Positions 21,088-29,789 of a stretch of DNA of 64,000 nt are shown here, piece by piece. Positions within the stretch are counted from its first letter, which is position 1. Each line of letters starts with the position of its first letter. Under the pieces are notes generated by a model. The model worked only from the letters and a program-made list of their open reading frames with translations. It did no database searches and was not told the DNA's origin. Made by a program: the position numbers and the translations under genes. The DNA comes from Rhodococcus sp. KRD162 (GTDB lineage: Bacteria > Actinomycetota > Actinomycetes > Mycobacteriales > Mycobacteriaceae). Location of the stretch: NCBI RefSeq assembly GCF_017168335.1, contig NZ_JABFAU010000013.1, positions 414,395-478,394 of the forward strand, read 5' to 3'.

Positions 21088-21197
21088 GCTGTGGGTTCCT
21101 TGGAGTCGGCCGTCATCGTACTGATATATCAACTGTCGATCACAATACGGCGTGCGGCTGCCGCCGGTCAAGAGCAATGACATGAGAGGGTCGAACC

Positions 21198-21656
21198 ATG
21201 GAGCCACTGCAGCCGATGCGACCGGTCAGCGTGCAGCAGGACGAGCGAGAGTCTGCACCGTCCTGGAAACTGTGGTGCGCCTATGTCGGTCTCGCAGCGC
21301 TGTTCCTGGCATCGATGTGGATCGACGGGGGCTATCGGTGGATCGTCGCCGCCGGAATCTTCATATTCGCGATCGGGGCGGCTCTTTCCATCGCAGCAGC
21401 GCGGCGGATCTCACGAGAGAACGCAGGTCGACGCATTCCGTGGATCGGATTCCCGCCAGTGCGTCCGCGCAAGGTCGACCTGCTCGAGACTGTCGGCGCA
21501 TCGATGACATTGACCGGCGCACTGATGGCGGCGAACAACCTGTCGATTCCATGGCCGATTTTTCTGCCGATCATCGGCTTCGCCTTCATCGCGGTGACTC
21601 TATCGGCACAGGCATGGCACAACTATCGGGTCCATCAGGACACCTCCGATCGCTGA
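21198..21656 (+). CDS. Hypothetical membrane protein, four helices
   Basis: A 152-residue protein with helices at about [48 protein letters not shown] and [18 protein letters not shown], separated by a basic loop ([14 protein letters not shown]). Start ATG 21198 follows GAGAGGG. Codon usage is typical of the genome. No family is recognised. Confidence 0.65.
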   Translation: MEPLQPMRPVSVQQDERESAPSWKLWCAYVGLAALFLASMWIDGGYRWIVAAGIFIFAIGAALSIAAARRISRENAGRRIPWIGFPPVRPRKVDLLETVGASMTLTGALMAANNLSIPWPIFLPIIGFAFIAVTLSAQAWHNYRVHQDTSDR

Positions 21657-22370
21657 CGGACTCGGCTGCACACACAGCGCAGCGAAAGATCTGAGCCGAT
21701 TCCGGTAGTACCCAGCTGGTTCAGTGTGGACCACCCACACGGAGGCCAGGGGCCATTGCGATATCGGTTACTTGCCGGACCGTCAGGACGCGGCCTGCGG
21801 ATACATCGGCACGACTGCCATCGGTCCTGTACACCCTTACGCGACTACGGTTTTCACCCGACGTGATATCGAGGACGGTACCGTCGGCCAGGGTTCGACG
21901 CTCATCGACGAAAGTCAGTGTCCACTGCCTCCGTGGAAAGGGCTAGCCGGTCGGAGCTCAACTGTCGCTGGTTTCGAGCCACTCGGAGTGTGCGCGACGT
22001 GGCCCATGCTGGGAGCACTCTCGTACAGGTCACGGGCACTACCCGACCGCCAATCCTCGGCGGCTGCTCCGAACGATCGCCTACCAGTCATGTAACTCAT
22101 TGCTGGAGAACGACAGTCGATCAACCCCGAACTGGTCGCGCACGAGATGCTGAAAGTAATCGACCGTCGTCCAAGCGAACTGGCGTGGACCCGTGAACGG
22201 TTGCGTGTGCCACCCCACCCTGTTTCACTGATGGAGAATCCGAACCAATCGGTCTGACGGGGTTGTGGATGAGTACAGCTACCCGCCTCAGCGTCTGATT
22301 GTCGTGATGGAACAACCACAATCCAGCGTGACCGGTGCGCGGGATCCCTTCTGAATGCGAGGAATTGACG
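21657..22370. other. Gene-poor stretch with possible coding relics
   Basis: No complete gene is seen in these 714 bases. On the minus strand, 21942-21721 is open with no start codon and reads protein-like (QWTLTFVDERRTLADGTV, then DVSAGRVLTVRQVTDI, stop at 21721). On the plus strand, about 22102-22257 reads SINPELVAHEMLKVIDRRP without a start. Both may be gene remnants; base composition is slightly lower in GC than the flanks. Confidence 0.35.
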
Positions 22371-22580
22371 GTGAATTTTCCGAGCGGGAGATGGTGGGTT
22401 CTCTTCTGGTCTGCACAGGCGTTGCTGTGGGCCGTTGTTTCGGTGACTCGAACTCAGGACGGTGCGTCTCCGGTTTGGTCGTGGGTCGCTACTTGTTTGT
22501 TTGCTGCGGCCGCAATCCTGACCGGGATCAGTACATTTCGCAGCAGAAGCGACAACGAGCACGGGCCCATGAATCCATAG
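22371..22580 (+). CDS. Small two-helix membrane protein
   Basis: A 69-residue protein from GTG 22371, which has a GAGGAA 6 bp upstream. It has two hydrophobic helices (WWVLFWSAQALLWAVVSV and WSWVATCLFAAAAILTGI) and a polar tail. No family is recognised. It converges on the alcohol dehydrogenase gene. Confidence 0.5.
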   Translation: MNFPSGRWWVLFWSAQALLWAVVSVTRTQDGASPVWSWVATCLFAAAAILTGISTFRSRSDNEHGPMNP

Positions 22581-22701
22581 CGAAAGTCGAAGCTGCGTCG
22601 CGGATCTGCCGTGCGGGGCCCATCCGGTCGACGAGCGGTACCGCGGGCACCCGTCACGACATCGATACCTGCGAAGCCCGGTGGACGTACCTCCGCGAGG
22701 A

Positions 22702-23688
22702 CTAACCAAGGCCCGGGTGAATCAACACCACCCCAGCAGATCGACCGAGAGTGTCCAATGCACTCTGCGCATCGGCGAGCGGTATACGGGTTGCGATCAT
22801 CGTCTCGATGTCGTCTACAGGCAGCGTACGCAGCAGTACTGAATACTCGTGAGCGGCAAGACCGTGACTGCCCAGGACATCGAGTTCTTTGCCGATCACC
22901 GCGTCCATCGAGATGTGAGCGCCGTCGGGGAGCAAGCCGATCTGCACATGCCGACCCCTGCGGCGCAACATCGAAAGAGCGGCATCGGCCAGTACCGGGT
23001 GACCGGAGCACTCCAAAGCGACATCCATGCCCTCGACCGCCTCGCCGGACGTTTTGGTTGCGCCCAGCCGCACCTCAATCTCCAGTGCCGCCGGTGATGC
23101 GTCGACGGCTGTGACCTCAGCGCCGGCATGAGAGGCGATGATCACTGCAGACAACCCCAGCCCGCCGCATCCGTAGACCGCGACGCGCTCACCCGCCACC
23201 ACCCGCGCTCGCCGGTGGACCGCACGCCACGCCGTCGCATACCGGCAGCCGAGCGTGGCCGCTACATCGAAGGACACCTCGTCAGGAAGCTCCACCAAGT
23301 TCGTGTCGGCGTGGCGAATCGCGACGAACTCCGCGTAGGACCCGTCGTGGGTGAAGCCGGGCTGTTCCTGGTTCGGGCACACCTGATGATCACCGGACGC
23401 GCATGTCGAGCAGCGTCCGCATGCGCAGACGAACGGCGCGGTGACACGGCGACCGACCCACGAGCTACTCACCTCGGAACCAACGGAGACGACGGTGCCG
23501 GCGAACTCGTGACCAGGGACCAACGGTAGCCGCACCCCGCTGTCATGCCCCTGCCACGCGTGCCAATCGCTCCGACAGACGCCAGTCGCGGCTACCTCCA
23601 CCACAGCACCGTCCGGTGCCGGGTCCGGGCGGGGAACGTCTCGAACAGTGCCGGGACGTCCGAACTCCTCGATCACCATTGCGCGCAT
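22702..23688 (-). CDS. Zinc-dependent alcohol dehydrogenase (MDR superfamily)
   Basis: A 328-residue medium-chain dehydrogenase. The catalytic zinc site is GVCRSDWHAW and GHEFAGTVV. The structural zinc cysteines are CACGRCSTCASGDHQVCPN, and the NAD(P)-binding motif is VYGCGGLGLSAV near residue 165. It oxidises an alcohol or reduces an aldehyde; the substrate is not evident. ATG 23688 gives MRAMVIEEFG, the usual MDR start. It stands alone next to an IS21 remnant. Confidence 0.9.
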   Translation of the reverse strand: MRAMVIEEFGRPGTVRDVPRPDPAPDGAVVEVAATGVCRSDWHAWQGHDSGVRLPLVPGHEFAGTVVSVGSEVSSSWVGRRVTAPFVCACGRCSTCASGDHQVCPNQEQPGFTHDGSYAEFVAIRHADTNLVELPDEVSFDVAATLGCRYATAWRAVHRRARVVAGERVAVYGCGGLGLSAVIIASHAGAEVTAVDASPAALEIEVRLGATKTSGEAVEGMDVALECSGHPVLADAALSMLRRRGRHVQIGLLPDGAHISMDAVIGKELDVLGSHGLAAHEYSVLLRTLPVDDIETMIATRIPLADAQSALDTLGRSAGVVLIHPGLG

Positions 23689-23831
23689 CAGACAGGTGTA
23701 CCAGGAGCGAGCATTCTTCCGGGAACTCGGCTGCACAGTGCGGCACGTCGGTCGAGTCGAACTCGCTTTCGCCGGGACAGCAGCTGCTACTTTGTTCCGG
23801 GTTCAGATGCACGGCAGTTGCAGCGCTGGCG

Positions 23832-24211
23832 TGTCGCTTGCCAGGGTAATGGGACCACCTGACTGCCAGAGGCTAGGGGCCACCGTGGCGCGTTATTGAG
23901 GATGCTCGTTGTCGTTGGTGGCGTCAACTGTTCCGGGTCGGGTGCGTTGGCGGTAGGACGGTCCTTCGATGACGAGGGTGTGTGCGGTTGGAGGTCAGTC
24001 GATCGATCGCGGACTGTGCGAGCAGGGTGTCGGCGGTCATGGTCAGCCACTCCGCCGGTTTCCGGTTCGAGATGACGATAGTGGTCCTCTTTCGGTGGCG
24101 TTCGACGATGAGTTCGTAGAAGTCGCTGGTTTCTGTGGCTGTCACCCTGCGGGACGTGCTCCCACGATGGGATCGGTGGGGCCTCACGGCCGAGTAGTCG
24201 AGCTTTTTGCG
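23832..24211 (-). mobile_element. IS21-family remnant: istB 3' end and terminal sequence
   Basis: The minus strand reads VTATETSDFYELIVERHRK, TIVISNRKPAEWLT and LLAQSAIDRLTSN, which is the C-terminus of the IS21 helper ATPase IstB. After a +1 frameshift near 23985 it continues HTLVIEGPSYRQRTRP and stops at 23894. Beyond the stop, TGTCGCTTGCC from 23832 and following short repeats look like an IS21 end. The 5' part of istB and all of istA are absent. The left side of the fragment is joined in frame to a truncated esterase gene. Confidence 0.7.
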
Positions 24212-24469
24212 CGCCACCGCCGCAGCACCGAGCCCGGTCCACAGCACCGCGACCGGAGGAAGAGGAGCGGGGAACGGCCGCCACAGCACGTTGACCGAGA
24301 CCATCAGAATCGCAGACGCTCCCGCCCCGATGAGCAACGCTGCCGGTAAACGCCGACACCACCAGCGACGCCCCCGCCCAGCGGCTAGCGCCAGCAACCC
24401 AACCACTCCTACTCCCAGCAGCACAGCGCCGACCGTTCCGGACAGCAGTTGCACGTCGATTACCGACAT
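24212..24469 (-). pseudogene. N-terminal fragment of a membrane-anchored esterase, truncated by the IS21 remnant
   Basis: ATG 24469 opens MSVIDVQLLSGTVGAVLLG and gives three helices up to LPPVAVLWTGLGAAAVA. This is the membrane-anchor region found before the hydrolase domain of actinobacterial antigen-85-like esterases, including the conserved VNVLWRPFP. At about residue 86 it runs directly into IstB sequence, so the whole catalytic domain is lost. The resulting fused frame runs to 23924. Confidence 0.55.
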
Positions 24470-24727
24470 GACGCCCTTTCGACAATGATTCGGGGTCCCC
24501 GTCGTCCGTCCGGCGCTCGGGACCGGAACAGCTCGATGAGGGTTGGTATGGATCGCGACGGTGCCGAACCGGCGGATGGCTCGGGCGGTCTCCCGGTGCG
24601 TCGACGAGAGTCGGAGCCATTCTGCGGACCCGATCTGTGTAGGGCTGGTCCGCACGGGTCCTTTCGCTGTGTACCCTACTGGCCGCCGACCTGCTGCTGC
24701 TGGTAGTCGGGATTTTCGATGGTGCCC

Positions 24728-26131
24728 TCACGGCTGCAGATCGATCGATGGGCTGGGTGAACGCGTGGGAATCCTGATCTCGAAGCGTGCTCCCCCGAGC
24801 GGGGACCGAGAAACAGTGACCGAGCCTGCGTGGGCGGCGGCGGTGCCGGCCACGATCGCCAGTCCGAGTCCGGCACCACCTTCGTCGCGTGTCCGGGAGG
24901 CATCGAGACGGACGAACCGGTCGAACACGCGTTCATGCTCTTGTTCGGGAATCCCCGGGCCGTCGTCGTCGACCACGATCACAGCAGATCCACCGGACTG
25001 GTGGCAGGACAGTTCGATTCGGGTTTCGGCGTGCCGGATGGCATTGTCGACGACGTTGCGCACCATCCTCGCCAACGCGGGCTGATCTCCGGTTATTCGG
25101 ACCGCAACGATCGACGTTCCGACGGTCAGGTCCGTGACCGCTTCGATCCGTTTGCCCTCCGCGTACAGCACGTCGTCGAGATCGACGTCGACCGCACCGA
25201 GCGGGGTCTGCTTTTCGTCCGAGCGAGCAAGCAGGAGAAGGTCTTCGATCAGCCGGCGCATTCGACGAGCTTCGGGCAGCAACGCTTCGTCGATCAGTGA
25301 TGCGTCGATCAGTTCCGGCCTCGATGCGGCGAGTTCGAGAGCGGTAGTGATGGTCGACAGCGGGCTCCGAAGCTCGTGCGAGGCGTCGCTGACGAATCGT
25401 TGTTGCGCCCGTTGTCCGGCCTGGAGACGCTCGAGCATTCGATTCATCGTCAGCGCGAGGCGAGCGATCTCGTCGCGTGACTGCGGGACCGGGATTCGTT
25501 CTCCCAGTTCACTGTTCGAGATCGAGGCGACGCGGGTGCGGATGCGTTCGACAGGGCTCAACGCTGCTCCGACGAGCCGGTATGTCGCCAACGCCACAAG
25601 AGCGACCACGACCGGACCGACGATGCCCAGCAGGACCGCGACGGTGGATACGACTTTTTCCACCGGCTCGCGGTCGGCACCGACCAGTACTGTCACCGGT
25701 CCGTCTGCGGTCACTGCACCGCGTGCTGTGACCCAGAAGTCGCCGGTGTCGCCTCGGTCGATGCGTCCGAGATCCTGCGTGGTCGAGGGCGCAACCGCGG
25801 TCGTGGACAGCGCACGTCCGCCGTCGGCCCGCGAGGACGCTTTCACCGCCCCGGCCGAGTCGATGACCTGCAGTATGCCGATCTGGCCATCGGTTGCCAA
25901 CAACGACTCGTCGATCTGCGCGGGAAGATCGGTCTCGAGTTGCTCGCTGACCTGCACTGCCCGGGCGGTCGCGGCCGTTCGGGCGGAGGATTCGAGTGAG
26001 CTGTAGAGAACACCGACCAACGCGCCACCCGCCGCGATCAGGCACACGGCAAGGACCACGGTCGAGGCCACCGCGGATCGCACACGCACCGTCCACGATC
26101 GTGGACGCACACTATCGACGAAAGCGCTCAT
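24728..26131 (-). CDS. Sensor histidine kinase of a two-component system
   Basis: A 467-residue membrane sensor kinase. TM1 is at about 20-42, an extracytoplasmic sensor at about 45-160, and TM2 at about 163-185 followed by a HAMP domain (AALSPVERIRTRVASI). The phosphorylated His is in FVSDASHELRSPLST. The ATPase has NVVDNAIRHAE (N box), DDDGPGIP (G1) and GGAGLGLAIV (G2). It is related to PhoR/MprB-type kinases. Its response regulator is not adjacent; the only candidate lies on the same strand 3.7 kb upstream at 29790-30470. A TTCAG direct repeat (26173-26189) lies 42 bp before its start. Confidence 0.9.
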   Translation of the reverse strand: MSAFVDSVRPRSWTVRVRSAVASTVVLAVCLIAAGGALVGVLYSSLESSARTAATARAVQVSEQLETDLPAQIDESLLATDGQIGILQVIDSAGAVKASSRADGGRALSTTAVAPSTTQDLGRIDRGDTGDFWVTARGAVTADGPVTVLVGADREPVEKVVSTVAVLLGIVGPVVVALVALATYRLVGAALSPVERIRTRVASISNSELGERIPVPQSRDEIARLALTMNRMLERLQAGQRAQQRFVSDASHELRSPLSTITTALELAASRPELIDASLIDEALLPEARRMRRLIEDLLLLARSDEKQTPLGAVDVDLDDVLYAEGKRIEAVTDLTVGTSIVAVRITGDQPALARMVRNVVDNAIRHAETRIELSCHQSGGSAVIVVDDDGPGIPEQEHERVFDRFVRLDASRTRDEGGAGLGLAIVAGTAAAHAGSVTVSRSPLGGARFEIRIPTRSPSPSIDLQP

Positions 26132-26172
26132 CCCGCCAGTCTCCTACCTGACTGCCTCACAGTGGCTCTCGT

Positions 26173-26189
26173 CTTCAGCATCTCTTCAG
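26173..26189. promoter_or_regulatory. TTCAG direct-repeat box a (OmpR/PhoP-type)
   Basis: CTTCAGCATCTCTTCAG holds two CTTCAG half-sites spaced 11 bp start to start, one helical turn, as for OmpR/PhoB-family dimers. It lies between the leftward histidine kinase gene and the rightward COG4705-like gene, 25 bp from the latter's start. Three similar boxes occur at 27804, 28384 and 30532. Confidence 0.6.
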
Positions 26190-26214
26190 GAACGCTCTGT
26201 CAGAGTCCACGACC

Positions 26215-27027
26215 ATGACCATGACCACGACCACCACGCGCATATTGGCAAGCAAAGTCCCCGAAGTAACACTCTTCTTCTGGATCATCAAGATCCTCGG
26301 TACCACCGTCGGAGAGACAGCCGCCGATGCACTCAATGTCGATCTCGGGTTCGGCCTGACCGGAACCACCATCGTCGTCGGCATAGTCCTGGCCGCAGCC
26401 CTGATCTACCAGTTCACGCTGCGCCGGTACGTACCGTGGGTCTACTGGCTGGTGGTCATCCTGATCAGCATCGCCGGCACGTTGATCACCGACAATCTCA
26501 CCGACAACTTCGGTGTGCCCCTGGCCATCAGCACCGGGTTCTTCGCTGCCGGCCTGATCCTGACGTTCGCGGCGTGGTACATCAGCGAGGGAACACTCTC
26601 GATCCACAGCATCAGAACCCGCCGCCGTGAAGGGTTCTACTGGCTGGCGATCCTGTTCACCTTCGCGTTGGGCACCGCCGCGGGCGATCTGGTCGCCGAG
26701 CAGATCGCATTGGGATACCTGACATCGGCACTGGTGTTCGCGGCGATCATCGCTGTGGTCACCGTCGCGCACTACGGACTACGACTGAACGCCGTCCTCG
26801 CGTTCTGGATCGCCTACATCGTCACTCGCCCCCTCGGCGCGTCGATCGGCGACTATCTCACGCAAGACAAGACCGTGGGCGGCCTCGGACTGGGACCGAC
26901 CGTCGTCACCGCGGTGTTCACCGCCGCCATCGTCGGATCGGTGGCCTATCTGAGCATCTCACGCGTCGATGTCCTCGACACCACCACCGACAGCTCCGAG
27001 ACGACCAACGCCGCGCACAGAGAATGA
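26215..27027 (+). CDS. COG4705-like multi-helix membrane protein
   Basis: A 270-residue protein with an internal repeat typical of COG4705. Each half has KVPEVTLFFWIIKILGTTVGET-like and FTFALGTAAGDLVAEQ-like elements, here starting near residues 14 and 145. About eight helices are seen. Family function is unknown. Its promoter carries the TTCAG box shared with the other genes of this block. There is no clear ribosome site, and a leaderless start is possible. Confidence 0.78.
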   Translation: MTMTTTTTRILASKVPEVTLFFWIIKILGTTVGETAADALNVDLGFGLTGTTIVVGIVLAAALIYQFTLRRYVPWVYWLVVILISIAGTLITDNLTDNFGVPLAISTGFFAAGLILTFAAWYISEGTLSIHSIRTRRREGFYWLAILFTFALGTAAGDLVAEQIALGYLTSALVFAAIIAVVTVAHYGLRLNAVLAFWIAYIVTRPLGASIGDYLTQDKTVGGLGLGPTVVTAVFTAAIVGSVAYLSISRVDVLDTTTDSSETTNAAHRE

Positions 27028-27153
27028 CACCGCACGACGAACGTCACCGAAACACCGGCCGGCGCGGAGCACCGCGCCATGGTCTAGTTACCCGCGAGAA
27101 CCGCGGGGTGTGCGTGACCACTCACCGATAGTCCTGGCGCGTCCCACCGCACC

Positions 27154-27184
27154 GACGGCCCGGCACCGACTGTGCCGGGCCGTC
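27154..27184. terminator. Strong hairpin, candidate terminator
   Basis: A 13-bp perfect stem (27154-27166 with 27172-27184) with loop CGACT, GC rich and without a clear T run. It lies about 130 bp after the COG4705-like gene and 135 bp before the next gene. Confidence 0.55.
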
Positions 27185-27318
27185 GCACTGCTGCGTCCGG
27201 CGGAAGACCACCGGCCCGCAGGGCACCCGCTGCGTACGACCGTGGGCCTATCGACTGATACCAGGCACAGGCAGCAGTCGCTCCCGACCCACCGTGGCCG
27301 ATCTCGAGACGAGGATCG

Positions 27319-27651
27319 ATGACCGACACGGCAGACGCCGAACAAGCACGCGTGTTCATCACCATGTTGCACGCCGAGATCGCCGTGATCTCGGCGCGAA
27401 TCGAAAGAGCCGAGAAGATGGCCCGGACGGCCTGGGAGGTCGGCCGAACATCTTCTCGCCGTTGGTATGCCGACGATGCACGAATCCAACGCACGATTCT
27501 CTACGAGCTCCATCGCCAACTCGATTCCCTGCACGCTCGCTTCCCGGGTGCACGAGTGTCGGAGGCACCGAGGTCACCGTCGACGCCGGAGAGCACCTCA
27601 CCCCTGACATCGTCGGAGCCTCCACTCACTCACCGTGACCGAACACCGTGA
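27319..27651 (+). CDS. Hypothetical small protein
   Basis: A 110-residue protein. The N-terminal 75 residues are predicted helical (ARVFITMLHAEIAVISARIE, RAEKMARTAWEVG, ILYELHRQLDSLHARFPG) and the tail is Ser/Pro rich. ATG 27319 has GACGAGG 6-12 bp upstream. Codon usage is normal. Family not recognised. Confidence 0.55.
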   Translation: MTDTADAEQARVFITMLHAEIAVISARIERAEKMARTAWEVGRTSSRRWYADDARIQRTILYELHRQLDSLHARFPGARVSEAPRSPSTPESTSPLTSSEPPLTHRDRTP

Positions 27652-27803
27652 TCAGGGCCGCAACCGAGAAGTGCAGGACCATCGACCGATTCGACGGCTA
27701 CCCCCACTCATCGGAGCCCCTGTAGCTCGCCGGTCGACAGCAGCTCCAGCTGTGTCCGACGATGTGCAGCGGCACTGCGCTGCGCCGCGCGATGTTGAAC
27801 TCT

Positions 27804-27831
27804 CTCTCAGCTGTCCACAGGGATCCTTCAG
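27804..27831. promoter_or_regulatory. CAG direct-repeat box b upstream of the repeat protein gene
   Basis: CTCTCAG (27804-27810), CCACAG (27815-27820) and CCTTCAG (27825-27831) form three half-sites spaced 10 and 11 bp. They lie 70 bp before the GTG start at 27902. The pattern matches the two-half-site boxes at 26173, 28384 and 30532. Confidence 0.55.
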
Positions 27832-27901
27832 GAGCAGTCGAGCATATTCGGTGTTGTACCGCACGCAATCAGATGTGCATCCGACAACCGAAGGAACCCT
27901 C

Positions 27902-28294
27902 GTGAACATCAAGAACAGGATCGTTGCGGTCGCCGCCGTCGTGCTGGCCGGAGCATCCATCGGCGGTGGCATCGCAGCCGCACAGACCCTCGAACAGCCG
28001 GCAGCCTCGAACAGCAGCGTCGTCGACACTCCCGAAGCGGGCGACACACCGGACGCACCGGGCGCAGCAGACGTACCCGAGGCCGGCGACACACCGGACG
28101 CACCGGGCGCAGCAGACGTACCCGAGGCCGGCGACACACCGGACGCACCGGGCGCAGCAGACGTACCCGAGGCCGGCGACACACCCGATGCACCGGGCTC
28201 GGTCGACAAGCAGGAGGCGGGCGATACACCCGATGCGCCGGGCTCGGTGGACCTGCCCGAGGCCGGTGATATCGCCGACGCCCCCGGACAGTAA
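27902..28294 (+). CDS. Secreted repeat protein with DTPDAPG repeats
   Basis: A 130-residue protein from GTG 27902 with AAGGAA 7 bp upstream. A signal peptide (VNIKNRIVAVAAVVLAGASI then GGGIAAAQ) precedes a short linker and six 15-residue repeats of the form PEAGDTPDAPGAADV. The last copies vary (SVDKQ, SVDLP, DIADAPGQ). The mature protein is strongly acidic, rich in Asp, Pro, Ala and Gly, and has no Cys; it could be a cell-wall or surface linker or a cation binder. It is flanked by a TTCAG-type box and a strong terminator, so it is transcribed alone. No family is recognised. Confidence 0.75.
   Translation: MNIKNRIVAVAAVVLAGASIGGGIAAAQTLEQPAASNSSVVDTPEAGDTPDAPGAADVPEAGDTPDAPGAADVPEAGDTPDAPGAADVPEAGDTPDAPGSVDKQEAGDTPDAPGSVDLPEAGDIADAPGQ
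28031..28291 (+). repeat. 45-bp tandem coding repeat, six units
   Basis: Units start at 28031, 28076, 28121, 28166, 28211 and 28256. Units two and three are identical and unit one differs at few positions. Units four to six are diverged, and the last is cut short by the stop codon. Copy number could vary by slippage without changing the reading frame. Confidence 0.9.
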
Positions 28295-28311
28295 GTTCCT
28301 CGCTTCACCCC

Positions 28312-28348
28312 GCAGTGCCCGTAGGCCTCCTTGGCCTACGGGCACTGC
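28312..28348. terminator. 16-bp perfect stem, terminator of the repeat protein gene
   Basis: The stem 28312-28327 pairs perfectly with 28333-28348 around loop TCCTT, 17 bp after the repeat protein's stop. It is the strongest short hairpin in the window; no long T run follows, as is common in actinobacteria. Confidence 0.75.
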
Positions 28349-28383
28349 CCCTATTGCATCCCACTCCTGTTGTTTCCGAATGC

Positions 28384-28401
28384 TTTTCAGTGTTCCTTCA
28401 G
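28384..28401. promoter_or_regulatory. TTCAG direct-repeat box c upstream of the glycosidase gene
   Basis: TTTTCAGTGTTCCTTCAG contains two TTCAG half-sites 11 bp apart, 57 bp before the start at 28459. It matches the boxes at 26173 and 30532. Confidence 0.6.
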
Positions 28402-28458
28402 TCTCGTTCGCGCATGATCGAGATGTACCGGATCACTTCTGGCAGGAGATACCCACTT

Positions 28459-29679
28459 ATGCTCGCATCGACTCGCCCGACACCGCCGGACCACAGCGAC
28501 GACCGACAGATTTCGCGCCGCGAGGTGAAGATCTGGAAGCTTCTCGCGGCGGCTGCACTCATCGTGCTCACCCTTGCCTCGATGTCCTACGTGCGAGCAC
28601 TGCTGACCCCGGGATATGCGACCTGGAACGACAAGACATCATCGTGGATCCGCGACCATGGGGGTGCCCCCGTCCTCAACGCCTACGAGAACTGGCGCTA
28701 CGCGAGTCCACCATCGGACACCCCACCCGATCTGTCCGGATTCGCCTCGGCCACAGCCATTCCCGGTGGCACCCCGGCATCGTTCGCCACTCTCCCCGTT
28801 CTTCCAACGGTCACCGGATCGCCGGCTCCGACCTGGACACCCGGGCGCACGGGAGCCGATGGAACTCCCGTCGCGTACATTTCGCATTACCAGCCGGACC
28901 CGGCCCATCGCAGCGCGGTGGCCGGAGTAGCGATCGTCTCCGGTTCCGCGACGGTCGCCCACCTCGTCGACGGCACGAGCCAACCCCGCACCGACGGCAA
29001 CGCCGCTGCATCGGTACCCGGTTCCGAGGTACCGAATCTGGTGGCTGCGTTCAATTCCGGGTGGAAGATGAAAGATATTGCGGGCGGGTACTTCTCGAAC
29101 GGTGTGGCACGGCAGGACCTGCAGAACGGCCAGGCCTCGGCAGTCGTCGACGACTCGGGGCACCTGAGTGTCATCGACTGGACCAGCGGCGCGGCGGTGG
29201 ACCCGCACATCGTGGCGGTGCGACAGAATTTGCCGTTGATCGTCGATCACGGTTCGATCGCGCCGGGGCTGCACTCGAACGCCGACAGTCGGTGGGGTAG
29301 TGCGAAGAATCAACTGCAATACACCGAGCGGTCTGCGCTGGGGACCACCGCGAACGGCGACCTCGTGTATGTGGCAGCCTCGAAAGTCGACCTCTCCACT
29401 CTCTCGCAGACGCTCGTCGATGCCGGGGCTGTGACCGGGATGGAGCTCGACATTCACGGCGGACTGACCGAGTTCAACTCCTGGACAGTGGATTCCGCCG
29501 GAACTTTGACACCGGCGACGATATTGCCGGGCGTCCAGAACAGGCCCGACCGCTACCTGGCTCCGGATCAACGCGACTTCTTCTATCTCACTCTGGCGAC
29601 ACCGACGCCGAATCAGCAGTGGGCCGCAGCGGACACCGCATCGACGCAGCCGAGCGTGGTCGACGCCGAGGGCATCTAA
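28459..29679 (+). CDS. Phosphodiester glycosidase (NAGPA) domain protein, membrane-anchored
   Basis: A 406-residue protein from ATG 28459 with AGGAG 11 bp upstream. A cytoplasmic N-terminus and one helix (IWKLLAAAALIVLTLASMSY) anchor an extracytoplasmic domain. It has features of the phosphodiester glycosidase (NAGPA) family: LVAAFNSGWKMKDIAGGYF, VRQNLPLIVDHGSIAPG and GAVTGMELDIHGGLTEFN. Family members may cleave sugar-phosphate diesters or glycolipids at the surface. The substrate is unknown. It converges on the response regulator gene and carries its own TTCAG box. Confidence 0.78.
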   Translation: MLASTRPTPPDHSDDRQISRREVKIWKLLAAAALIVLTLASMSYVRALLTPGYATWNDKTSSWIRDHGGAPVLNAYENWRYASPPSDTPPDLSGFASATAIPGGTPASFATLPVLPTVTGSPAPTWTPGRTGADGTPVAYISHYQPDPAHRSAVAGVAIVSGSATVAHLVDGTSQPRTDGNAAASVPGSEVPNLVAAFNSGWKMKDIAGGYFSNGVARQDLQNGQASAVVDDSGHLSVIDWTSGAAVDPHIVAVRQNLPLIVDHGSIAPGLHSNADSRWGSAKNQLQYTERSALGTTANGDLVYVAASKVDLSTLSQTLVDAGAVTGMELDIHGGLTEFNSWTVDSAGTLTPATILPGVQNRPDRYLAPDQRDFFYLTLATPTPNQQWAAADTASTQPSVVDAEGI

Positions 29680-29789
29680 GGACGCGCTCCGGCGCGCCCA
29701 ACACGGTCCCTGCGGGTCAAAGAAGTGACCTCACGACAGACCGGGAGAACGCGAGCGGCCAGGGTGACGTTGCCGCAGAACGAGGATGC

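Noticed and set aside
28031..28291. Possible CRISPR array
   Set aside because: Units are contiguous 45-bp coding repeats without spacers and keep one reading frame.
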